The notes under the pieces are model-generated. The model searched no databases and was not told the DNA's origin. It was given only the letters and a program-made list of their open reading frames with translations. The translations under genes and the position numbers were made by a program. From Cinnamomum chago (Eukaryota > Streptophyta > Magnoliopsida > Laurales > Lauraceae), in assembly GCA_038049695.1 (NCBI GenBank), contig CP142457.1, positions 59,454,501 through 59,518,500 of the forward strand: 64,000 nt of DNA, read 5' to 3'. Of the stretch, positions 21,701-31,135 are shown piece after piece (position 1 is the stretch's first letter; each line of letters starts with the position of its first letter).

Positions 21701-24700
21701 ATTTTGAACCATGGTTTGGAGTTAAAGATTTGGATTTTATTGGCCAAATGATGGTGGAGATTTGAGGAGACAAAAGCTTTGTGGAGAAGGGTTATTATAT
21801 AAAAGTATGGCAAGAGTCGGTGGGGATGCTTTCCCCAAATCTCCCTCCCTCCCCCCCTTCATATGTGTTTTCTTCAAAGTCTTTCTACATAGGGTTGGTA
21901 GCAGAGCCACCTAGCAAGTCTTGTTGGTCCCTACTAAAGTGGAAGTGTTTTGCTAGATTGTAGATTCGCGTAATCAGTCTACTGCTGTTAATCTTAGGAG
22001 GTTTGTCGTCCAAGGCCATTTCAGATATTGTGGGCCATGTGGAAAGGAGGGAGAAAGAGTTGCCCACCAGTTCTTCATTGCGAGTTCTCATATTATTTAC
22101 AAAGTCATTTCCTTAAGCCGATTTGAGTGTTTCTTGGTGCTTCCCGGAATTTTTGTTGGGATTGTTTAAGATGTGGAGGATTACCCCATTTTTCGGGTGT
22201 GGTGCAGTCCTTTGGAGGCTTGTTCTGTTTGCTTTGATATGGTCAATTTGGAGTCAATTTGGAAAGAGAGGAATCGCAAGCTTTTTTTGGGGACGTCTAT
22301 GTTTGTGGAAGATGTGATACTGAGAATAGCTAAGTAGGCTTCCTCTGGAAGCAAGTTTGATGGTCGAAGAGTTGAAGGCATTTTCCACAATTGGAAGGCC
22401 ACATTGTCTTGTGGGGTTCCTATGGCAAGTAAAGAGGTGAACTGGTCTCCTCCTCTGGTTGGTGTGTTGAAATTTAATGTGGGCAGGACAACGAGGGAAA
22501 AGCCAGTGCTGGTCTCTAAGCATATCAGTATCATGGAATCGAGCCAGACAAAAGTATCGGCTGCGTTGAAGCACTCTGGAATTTTAGCCTTCTCAGCATG
22601 TTAAGTTAATTACTGACAGCGAAATGAGGAAATGTATCACTTGGGTCTCTTATTAAGAGATGTCCCCTCAAGGATTTCAGTTATTCTTCAACAAAATCAA
22701 ATCATTATCTTCTTTTATTCAAGTGAAGTTCATTCACGTTGGACGGCCTTCTAATGATTTGGCGAATCTATGCTTACAAAACGGGTGGATAGATCTTCTC
22801 TATTGGTTAATTTTTCTATGTAAATTTTTGTTATCCTGGTATAATGCATTTATACCTTTGTAGTCCAATCTTTTAATTGGTGTTGACTTCTACATTCCCC
22901 TTTTATTCTAATGAAATCCTTTGATACTGATGGGGGAAAAAAGGATCCAACATATAACAGATGTAGAAGATTTAGCTGAAATAGAAGAGTCTCTCAATCA
23001 CCCTTCACCATTTCTAGATAAACAGAACCCTAGGGATAAAGTCACGGTTGAATCCACTCAATTAGAAACTCTTCAAATTTTCTTGAGCTTCTCTAACAAG
23101 CTCAGACCACTTTTACATCTTTAAAGAGTACCAAAAGGAAAATCATTCAATCTGAATGACTAGTCCTTCCAAACTGAATAGCTCCTCTTTCAGCTTCAAG
23201 TTGTATAACTAATTCCCAGCCACCCCAAACCCAAATCCCATTTTTTCCGTAACTCAACACAACCTTTCTTTTCCAATCTTCTAAAATCTGGGGCACTACG
23301 AAATCAAATTATAAAAGGGAAAATATTCAAAGCAAACTCAATTTTGTGTCCATTCATTGGTAAACTTAAAAGTCAGAAACAAACTTCTCAGTTGCTAAAC
23401 TATTTATACAAAATCTTTGTATTCTTATATCCAAGAACATTTACCTGAGAGTTTTCCTTCTCCTAAGCAATACCAAACCATAGGTCACAGATTTTCTTAA
23501 ATTAAATCAGAAAATCGCACAATTAGAAATTATTGCGGAGAGAGAGAGAGTCCAAAATATCCTCAAGAAATGGCTTAAGTCAATTTCAGTTCGTTTCCGC
23601 CTTACAAGCCGAACCTTTCGATCTGGTCAGCTTATCGAACTGAATAGTCCTATCAAGCTGAAATAGTTAAATTTTGGCCAAATAAGGAAAATAGTGGATA
23701 AATTTTTGATTTTTTCAACAAAAAAATTCTTTTTTTTTTATTTAGGTGCTAATTTCCCCGATTGTAGTGTAGTGATTATGTGAATATGTTATTATAGATT
23801 AGAACATTGATAATTAGGAAATAAGAACTGAGATGACTGCATAATTTCACAGTATCACACAACATGATCAATAAACTATCTATTTGGCATGAAGAAAATA
23901 ACATATGCTATATTGTTGCCTCCATAGAATGAATTAAAGATGTATAGTATACATGGTAGTTTACATTTTTTAAACTAATTTTTTTATAATTTTAAATTTT
24001 ACTTATACTAATTGTTGTTTTTTTATTAATAAATTCTACCAAAACAGAATCCAAAATGCAGAACCGAAATGGGGTCTGAAATGAAATTGATAACTATGAT
24101 TTTAACATGCTTGTGGTAAAACTTGCATCTCTATATACACTTTCTGCTTCCCCATCCCTCTAATTCCATACTTCCATCATAAATTTGCCAATGAATTTTA
24201 CAACACAATGGAGAGAGAATATGTAAATATAAAATTCTAAACACCATGCAAATATAGAATGATGAATGATCAAAATCAAGTGATTACAAGGGAGTTCGTG
24301 ACATTTTCTCTATTCCACTAGGTGGAGAATGGATGCAGATAAATGCAATATCCTGCAAATCCCATATCCTTAACATAGGCTCCGACGCAAATTTTCCTTA
24401 GAACTCAGCTTTGGATCATTAGCAACTCAACCAACCATTCTCACATTACAAATAGAACTAGATTACTTGACATAGACAAATTAACAGACAGACAAATAGA
24501 TTTCAATGAAAAATAAACAAAAGAGTTAACTGCCTTTGTAGGAATCCCATTACTTTGGTGGAAATATTGCATTCAGGCAATCTTTTCAAAATGCCACACC
24601 ACAGAATGAGAAGCAACCATATCCCCATTGCTATCACAGGATTGGTTCATTTCTATTCCAGGGTGAATTCAAATGCACCATAAAATCATATATACTGCAG

Positions 24701-25669
24701 AAAATGGAACTGAAAGCATCTCAAAAGATCAACAACATATGCAGTAAATTCAAAGAAAGAAGGAAAGTAAAGGATTGCTGCCCAAATTGAAACTAAACAT
24801 CTTACCCCATTCGAAGAAATCAATCGCTCATCGCAAGCCGCTTCTTTGCCAGCTTTCGAAGGCAAAGGCGATCGCTTCTGCTGCTTCTCTTCACCCGGGG
24901 CGGCGGGCCGACCATCCAACTGATCAACCTTCCTCTTCCTCCTAGATGCATGACTCTGCTTCTTGTCGCGGATCTTCCAAACACTCCCCTTCCTGAAAAT
25001 CAGCTTCTCCGACTTCCACACCGGCGCGCTCGTGTCTATGATGGTCACCTCAGCTCTTGAAAACGCAGACAGATCCAAATCCACCGCAACCGCCTGCGAG
25101 ATCTCCTCTTCAGGGCCAGCAGAATCAGCAACACCTTGTTTCCCCGGCACCAAGCGATCGTCCGACCGCTTCGCCTCAGCAATGCTGTTATCGGCACTGG
25201 AAGGCGACAATGCGGGAACACCGCCGGCAACGACCAAGCAGCTCTCACCTACGCTTCCGGACGAGGAGAGCAAGCAGATCTTAGGGTTTGACTGCTTCCT
25301 GAAACTCCTCTTCCTTCCTTGCTCCAATGCGTGAATTCTGGCGATATCGCGAGCATCTCCCATGTTGAAGAGCTCGGAGAGGACGCTGCTCATGATCTCG
25401 AACCAGTCCTCGCTCTTCTTCGCCATTTCAGGGAGGGATTTGGTGGAGTTTTCAATGTTGACTGGGTTACAAGGAGAAGGAATATCTTCTTCTTGTTCTT
25501 GTTCTTGTTCTTGTTCTTGTTGTTGGGGAGGAGAATTGGGGAGATTAGGGTTAGGGTTGAGGAAATGGTCGAGATCGAGATCGGTTTGGACGGGGAAGCC
25601 TTTTGAGGTGCGGAGGCGGTCGAGCCAGGTCGAGCCGGATTTGGTGTTGGTGGAGATTGAGCAGAGCAT
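18799..25669 (-). CDS. Conserved-looking plant protein of unknown function, three exons
   Basis: I do not recognise a named family. Exon 1 (24806-25669) gives 288 codons from ATG and ends exactly in phase at a GTAAGA donor. Exon 2 (19034-19107) and exon 3 (18799-18928) have good acceptors (atgcag, ttgcag) and join in phase to a TGA, giving 355 residues. The start is hydrophilic (GSTWLDRLRTSKGFP). A Gln/Glu repeat near residues 49-60 comes from a GAACAA hexanucleotide run. The centre contains WFEIMSSVLSELFNMGDARD. A strongly basic stretch, ASRRKRKV, suggests a nuclear localisation signal. Exon 2 supplies APDNLSQILERR, and the C terminus is Ser/Lys-rich. GC content in exon 1 is much higher than in the surroundings. 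Intron 1 (5.7 kb) holds a dead LINE and a MITE. Exons 2 and 3 are inferred from splice sites only. Confidence 0.75.
20823..22935 (+). pseudogene. Decayed L1-like LINE ORF2, interrupted by a MITE
   Basis: Recognisable pieces in order are: a reverse-transcriptase core with a damaged catalytic site (HLQLADAIPLNC where plant LINEs usually have an ADD motif), SYLGLPIEARSRSK, the thumb region WKRNYLSLSPS, late ORF2 text (LDNSSL, then LELKIWIL across the MITE), RNase H-type VNWSPPLVGVLKFNV and FIHVGRPSNDLANL, and a 3' end at 'ctaatgaaatcc' with a short G/A tail near 22935. Many stops and frameshifts indicate long decay. It lies antisense in intron 1 of the minus-strand unknown gene. Its 5' boundary and TSD are not clear. 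Confidence 0.85.
21395..21721. mobile_element. hAT-like MITE, 311 bp, nested in LINE
   Basis: Perfect 8-bp direct repeats gtttggag (21395-21402 and 21714-21721) flank element 21403-21713. Its ends, caatgatcaaaatag and ctattttgaaccatg, are imperfect inverted repeats. Internal 'gtagcg' words recur. Removing it and one TSD copy restores the LINE reading (LDNSSL-ELKIWIL), so it inserted into the older LINE. Confidence 0.88.
24000..24098. mobile_element. Degenerate end of a MITE related to 16977-17394
   Basis: The text aaatgaaattgataactatg at 24079-24098, preceded by 'ccgaaatgggg', matches the right end of the MITE at 16977-17394. I could not place the left end or a TSD, so the extent is only a guess. 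Confidence 0.45.
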
Positions 25670-26579
25670 TTTTTTTTTTTTTCCTGTACTGAATGTATCT
25701 CTCCTGTGTGGGAGTTATTTTTTTTGTATGGGGAGTTGGGGTGAAGAGGAGGAGGCGTGGTGCTGATTGCTTTGCTTGGGAATTGCAACGTGGGAAAAAA
25801 GAAGTGGAGGAAGAAGGGGATTGGGCCTTGAAATGGAGGGAAACAAGTGTCGGAAGGGAGTGGGGGACCTTCCTTCTACTTCTATGAGTAAAAGAATTTT
25901 GTAGAACGGGAAAGATGCCAGCTGAATGAGCACAAAGGACGTGGCGCGTGATGTCTTTATCGTGACGATTGACGAAGCTACTACCAAACTATACACATAT
26001 TAAGATCTCAATGTGCTGGTAATTGAGGAGCATTTGACGAAACAAAATGGCCGTGATCTGTTTCGCTGCCTGCCTTCAGATCTTGTGTCCTGATTTTGTC
26101 ATCCTTTTGTCAAACAACTAAGAGTGTTTAATGAGGGTTAACTTCATAGAAAAAAAAAAAAAGAGTTGGCTTTCTTACACTGTCCAGTATGATGCAATTC
26201 TTGACTTTATAATCATTGGCCACCTAACATAGTGGTGGTTCATGGACTCTAGTACCAAGCACAATCAGATTTTATATTGGCTATTTAACAAGAATTCAAT
26301 TATTTAGCTGGACTTAGTGTGACAATCTTATCTAAAATGACGATCGAATGTCATTTCAGGTCTGTTCTTTTATTTATGTATTTTTTCTTTTGTTTGGGCT
26401 CATTGGCTCTCACACTTTTGTGTCCCTAACCTGCTTAGTTTTCAACGGGGACAGATCATTCAATAATTTTACTTGGAACATCTATTTCATCATCTTAAAT
26501 AGAAAGGACAATAACAATAACGTCTTAAAATTATTATTTTTTTAATATATACATGGCCCATCTAGAGACTATATATATA

Positions 26580-26761
26580 GGGGTATTCAAGTGAGAACTT
26601 TCTTGACCATGTGTAGTGAGAGACTCCTTTTTTACGGAGATTTCAAGTACAAAAGGGTATACTCCCTTCAAGTATAAAAGCCTTTTTGTATTTGAAACTT
26701 CCTCAAAAAGAGGAATCCCTCACCACACATGGTGAGGGAATCCCTCACTGGAATATTGCTC
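26580..26761. mobile_element. Foldback MITE in a TA-rich target, copy A
   Basis: The left end (ggggtattcaagtgag) and right end (ccctcactggaatattgctc) are inverted repeats, and the inner parts also pair (tttcaagtac against gtatttgaaa). TA dinucleotides flank both sides. The same family occurs at 43382-43527 in the opposite orientation. TA targeting suggests a Tc1/mariner-like origin, but no transposase is present. Confidence 0.78.
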
Positions 26762-27599
26762 ATATATATATATATATATATTGTAGGGGGGTTTATTTCT
26801 GCTACATGAATCCTGTATTAGCTTCTTTTTTTTTATTTTTTTTCTTCTTCTTTTGGCAATGTGAATCCAGTATTAATGTTGTTTTAGAATGGCTCTCATT
26901 CGAAATTGTGCAAAGCATTAATATGAGAGCCCCATAGGAGAAGATTCCGCTATTTTGTAAAGACGGAGAGCTAATATCAATGAGACTTATTAGTGTAGGA
27001 AATCGTGTAGCCCGCATTCCACAGGTATCACATCAGATCGAGAAGAGCTGATGTCAACAGAGAATACAATCATACTTAATGTAAGACTTGATCTAATCCC
27101 ACCAATAAGACTCTCAATATGATTAGTGGATGTGAGTTTTTTGGCGAAAAAGTCTCTAGTAAGTGCGACTCTTTGGGACTTTACTATATAAGGAGCCCTA
27201 GGATTGGAATTAATTCTATCGCATAGGAGAGACAAAAGGCGAAGAGATCCGTAAAGCTTCTCAATCGCTAGAACGCACATAAATCTGTGGCCACGTATCG
27301 GAGTCTCCGCATCCAAATCCATCAGTTAGGTGATTAGATCAAACAAGATTTAGTATATTAAACAAGAAGTTACTCTAGCTGGTGTGCTTCAATAGATTAT
27401 AATCTATAAGGTTTCCACTATTTGTAACCAACAGCCATAAGATTGTGTTCAAGTAAACCTGGAAAAAGATGACAAAAACCAAAAGGGAACTATAGCGGCA
27501 ATTTGGTGAGTGCTTGACTACAATATTGTGGTTTAAAGAGCTGAATCAATTATTGAACAGAAAGCAATATTACTCAAGCTTATCTAAATGTTGGTTCAA
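26762..27599. other. Intergenic stretch with a TATA-like motif
   Basis: No coding similarity recognised. A (ta)n run is at about 26762-26781. The motif actatataaggagcccta near 27183-27199 looks like a core promoter and could belong to an undelimited LTR fragment, but I found no LTR ends or TSD. Confidence 0.4.
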
Positions 27600-27820
27600 C
27601 CATGACCAAATACAGATACAAACTAAAAGCTCAAGTGATGATTACATATCAGGCACACAAATATTCATATGAAACCATGACCAAATACAGATACAAACTA
27701 AAAGCTCAAGTGATGATTACATATCAGGCACATAAATATTCATATGAAACCATGACCAAATACAGATACAAACTAAAAGCTCAAGTGATGATTACATATC
27801 ATATGCACATAAATACTCAT
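27600..27820. repeat. Three-copy 75-bp tandem repeat
   Basis: Units starting ccatgaccaaatacagatac at 27600, 27675 and 27750 are nearly identical over 75 bp. Because 75 is a multiple of three, an open frame runs through all copies, but it has no recognisable protein similarity and is probably fortuitous. Confidence 0.95.
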
Positions 27821-27842
27821 ATGAACACACACCCACCCACCA

Positions 27843-27863
27843 CCCCCCCCCCCCCCCCCCCCC
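27843..27863. repeat. Homopolymer run of 21 C
   Basis: An uninterrupted run of 21 cytosines is followed by gcggg. Such poly(C) runs are rare in plant DNA and hard to sequence exactly, so its length is uncertain. Confidence 0.9.
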
Positions 27864-28283
27864 GCGGGAAGTGCATGACAATCCCATGTGAAATTGTGAG
27901 TTTCGATTACCTCAAGTGAAAATTTGAATTCATCCCTACATTTATTAACTGTCAGGATAAAATTCAACTAAAGAGGCATTTAAAACCATTAAACTTCAGA
28001 GCCAGAGATAGGGGTTTTAGGATGATAAAAATGAAGTTTGTGTCATTGAGATCTTTCCATTTACCTTCTTTATCGTTCCGGCCCCACGTGGGCTGCATAG
28101 CATAGTCCGTCTGGGCCATGGGGGAGGCAGATATGAGGAGATATTAATGAGATTTACAAGTGTACAAAATATAAACTCCATCATCTCATCCTAAACCCTG
28201 ATCTATGGGCCCTTAAGTTCAATGATTTTAGAAGGCCACTTGTTTTTTTAATTTAATTCTAATGAGTTTAAGAACTAACTAAC

Positions 28284-28554
28284 TCTTGACCAATCCAATC
28301 ACACAATGACTGTGGCCCACTTATCCCATCACAACTTCAATCATGATAGATAATGATCTTCTCTTCTATGTTTAGATGATCTCATTGTATCCATCCTCGT
28401 CATGTATGATCCCTGACTAATAGGATCTTGATATGATATCTTTGTATGTATCCATATTATATAGGATGTAGGATCTTTCAAGAATCTCAATACTGTAATA
28501 TAAATACACTATCAATACAAGGTTTGTATATGTTCTTATCATAGAACTCTGTTA
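28284..28554 (+). repeat. 5' LTR of copia element
   Basis: 271 bp, colinear with 34759-35029 at a constant offset of 6475. It starts tcttgacc where the 3' LTR has the canonical tgttgacc, so one terminal base has mutated. It ends ctctgtta next to the primer-binding site. Confidence 0.95.
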
Positions 28555-28765
28555 TGGTATCAGAGCGGGTTTCGATCCCGATGTTCTTGTGTAGTTCACG
28601 TGACAGGCCCGTCCATGAAATCTGTTGGGCCTGCACGTGAGGGGGAGTGTTGGGAAGTCCCACATCTCACATCGCATAAGTAATAGGTTTGGCATATCTT
28701 AATATACCTATATGGGCCTTCCACCTATCAGTTTAAACTTTTGGGTTGGTATATTGTTTCTTACA
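28555..28765 (+). mobile_element. TRIM-like internal domain plus LTR fused to copia 5' LTR
   Basis: Directly after the copia LTR comes tggtatcagagc (28555-28566), then about 80 bp of non-coding sequence, then a polypurine tract (gtgagggggag, to 28647). A 118-bp LTR-like segment follows, from tgttgggaagtcccacat to gtttcttaca (28648-28765). This order matches the body and 3' LTR of terminal-repeat retrotransposons in miniature. The next bases, tggt, repeat the start of a primer-binding site before copia pol sequence begins. A TRIM lacking its 5' LTR thus sits exactly at the shared binding site, which suggests template switching. The family match is from memory. Confidence 0.68.
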
Positions 28766-28771
28766 TGGTTT

Positions 28772-31135
28772 TGAACTATTCCATGTGTTTTTCTTGGCTA
28801 TGGGCGCAACCATAAAGGATATAAATGTATTGATCTCGTTACTAAAAGGATTTACATGAGCAGACATGTGGTGTTTGATGAGATGGTATATCCTTTTCTT
28901 ACTAACAATTTGCAGGCTACCACCCCACAAACTGGATCACATGAACAGGTTATACTTGGTCATCATACGGTACACAATGTGCTCAACTTGCCTCATTCTA
29001 TTGAGGCTCCTATTACTGCTGTACCACCACGTCTGGATGATGGCACCTCTCCTGATGCGGTGGGCACCACACAACTAACTACTCTCATAAATGCTGATCG
29101 GTTAGACCCATCGCAGACATCACCATTGCAGTCAACTAGGATCCAACTGGGTTCAGTCTGTGATCACTCAAACACCTCTAACCGTGGCCAATTTCAGCAT
29201 AATACTACTGCCCAGATCGGGCCACCTTATACTGCTGGTGCTCCAAGAATAAACCCCACTGCTATTACCTGGGTGGAGCCACAATGTCATACTGAAATAA
29301 CATCATTACCACAACGTGATGCACAATGTGTGCAACCTGCACCTCAAACAGAAATGGCTGATGTGTTATGCCCTACAAATTCCATAATGCATATATTGTT
29401 TGAACAACAGTCCCCTCATGAACATCAACATCATGCTGACTCAATGGATACATTGCCACATGTTGCTGCCGAAACTCCTCCATCACTCGAGCCAGCACAT
29501 GACATTGTTGTTCCCATTACCACATCTTCAGCGCACCCACACTATGCACACCCGGGCTATTGATGGTATCTTTAAGCCCAAAACTTTAAATGCTACTAAA
29601 CACCCATTACCAAAGGTGTTTCAGACTGCACTTGCACCAAGTGAACCTACGTGCTTTTCCTAAGCTGTAAAATCAATAGAGTGGCGTGCGACAATGGCAC
29701 TCGAATTTGATGCCCTTCATCGACAAGGTACATGGACTCTAGTTCCTTTACCATCTGGTCGAAATAGTGTTGGGTGTCGCTGGGTCTACAAAATTAACCA
29801 AAGAGCAGATGGGACTATCGAGCGATATAAAACCCGTCTTGTTGCCTAGGGGTTCCATCAAAAGCCAGGTCTGGATTATAGTGACACATTTAGTCCAGTG
29901 GTGAAACACACTACAATTAGACTTGTTCTTTCTTTTGCTCTTCAACTTGGGTGGCCAATCCGCCAACTTGATGTTCACAATGCGTTCCTGCATGGTGTAC
30001 TCTCTGAGGAAGTCTATATGGACCAGCCCCAAGGCTTTGTTGATCCTAGCCATCCAACCCATGTTTGTAAACTTCACAAGGCAATTTATGGGCTGAAACA
30101 AGCCCCACGCCAGTGGTATCTTCGCCTTACAAATTACCTTCAAAGTTTAGGGTTCAATGGCTCCTCAGCAGATACATATTTGTTTGTTCGGAGTTTTGGA
30201 GGGGAATTCACTATCTTGTTAATTTATGTTGATGACATTGTGGTTACAAGCAATAATACAAATGCCTTGCCTAAATTATTGCGGGAGCTTAGTCGACTAT
30301 TTGCCGTGAAAGACTTGGGGCCACTACATTACTTTCTTGGAATTGAAGTTAATAGAGCTCCCTCAGATATGTATCTCACACGGACTAAGTATGTGCTGGA
30401 TCTACTTCACCGGGCCAACATACATGATGCCAAACCACTTAAGTCACCGGTGCAACCTGGTTTAAAATTATCCCGGTATGATGGTGACCCTCTTTCTAAT
30501 GCTCAAGAATACCGTAGTATTGTTGGAGCTCTTCAATATGTCACACTGACTAGGTCGGACATAGCCTTTGCAGTAAACCAGGTTTGCCAATTTATGCATG
30601 ATCCTCGTTCAACACATTAGATGGCGGTCAAGCGTATTCTTCGATTTCTTAAAGGGACAATTACACATGGCTTATACTTTCATAAAGGTACATTTGCGGT
30701 CACTGCATATTCTGATGTAGACTGGGCTAGAGACCCAGATGATAGACGCTCCACATCTGGCTATGCCATATTCATTGGTCCTAATCTCATATCCTGGAAT
30801 GCAAAAAAGCAGCCAACGGTTTCTCGATCAAGCACAGAATCTGAGTACCGGTCTCTAGCACTTACCGCTGCAGAACTCTATTGGGTCCGCATGTTGATGA
30901 AAGATTTAGGAATTTATCTTAAAATTCCTCCGACAATTTGTTCAATTGCTTTGGCCTCTAATCCAGTCTATCATGCACGCACCAAGCATATCGAGGTCGA
31001 TTATCATTTCATTAGAGAGAAAGTTTTACGAGGAGACATTCAAGTCTATTTTGTCAGTTCTGTGGATCAATTGGCAGATGTTTTTACAAAAGGACTAAGT
31101 TCAACAAGATTTACATTGTTAAAGAACAAGCTATA
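28772..31135 (+). pseudogene. Copia pol pseudogene: integrase end, reverse transcriptase, RNase H
   Basis: The frame opens with the integrase C-terminal motif (IPCVFLGYGRNHKGYKC, then SRHVVFDEMVYPF). A frameshift occurs near 29560. Next come the reverse-transcriptase entry (WRATMALEFDALHRQGTWTL, RWVYKINQRADGTIERYKTR), a TAG stop near 29848, and the catalytic region (FAPQ-type context YMDQPQGFVDPSHPTHVCKL, then LLIYVDDIVV with intact YVDD). A TAG at 30618-30620 replaces the usual Trp. RNase H follows (DRRSTSGYAIF, SRSSTESEYRSL, DQLADVFTKGL). The tail NKLY is cut by the solo LTR and resumes at 34726 as ITDQPFSLRG. Gag, protease and the integrase core are absent. Confidence 0.95.

Noticed and set aside
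24963..25606. Plus-strand open frames across 24.9-25.7 kb
   Set aside because: They are shadows of the GC-rich exon 1 of the minus-strand gene, which has a good donor in phase and matching downstream exons.
27180..27200. TATA-like motif as a gene promoter or LTR promoter
   Set aside because: No transcript, coding exon, LTR ends or TSD could be tied to it.
27602..27919. 105-residue open frame with internal repeats
   Set aside because: It is produced by the 75-bp tandem repeat, whose length is a multiple of three, and then runs into the C homopolymer. No domain or splice context.
28856..29563. Long open frame that could be called a separate gene
   Set aside because: It begins inside copia integrase (SRHVVFDE) and lies between the integrase end and reverse transcriptase, so it is part of the pol pseudogene.
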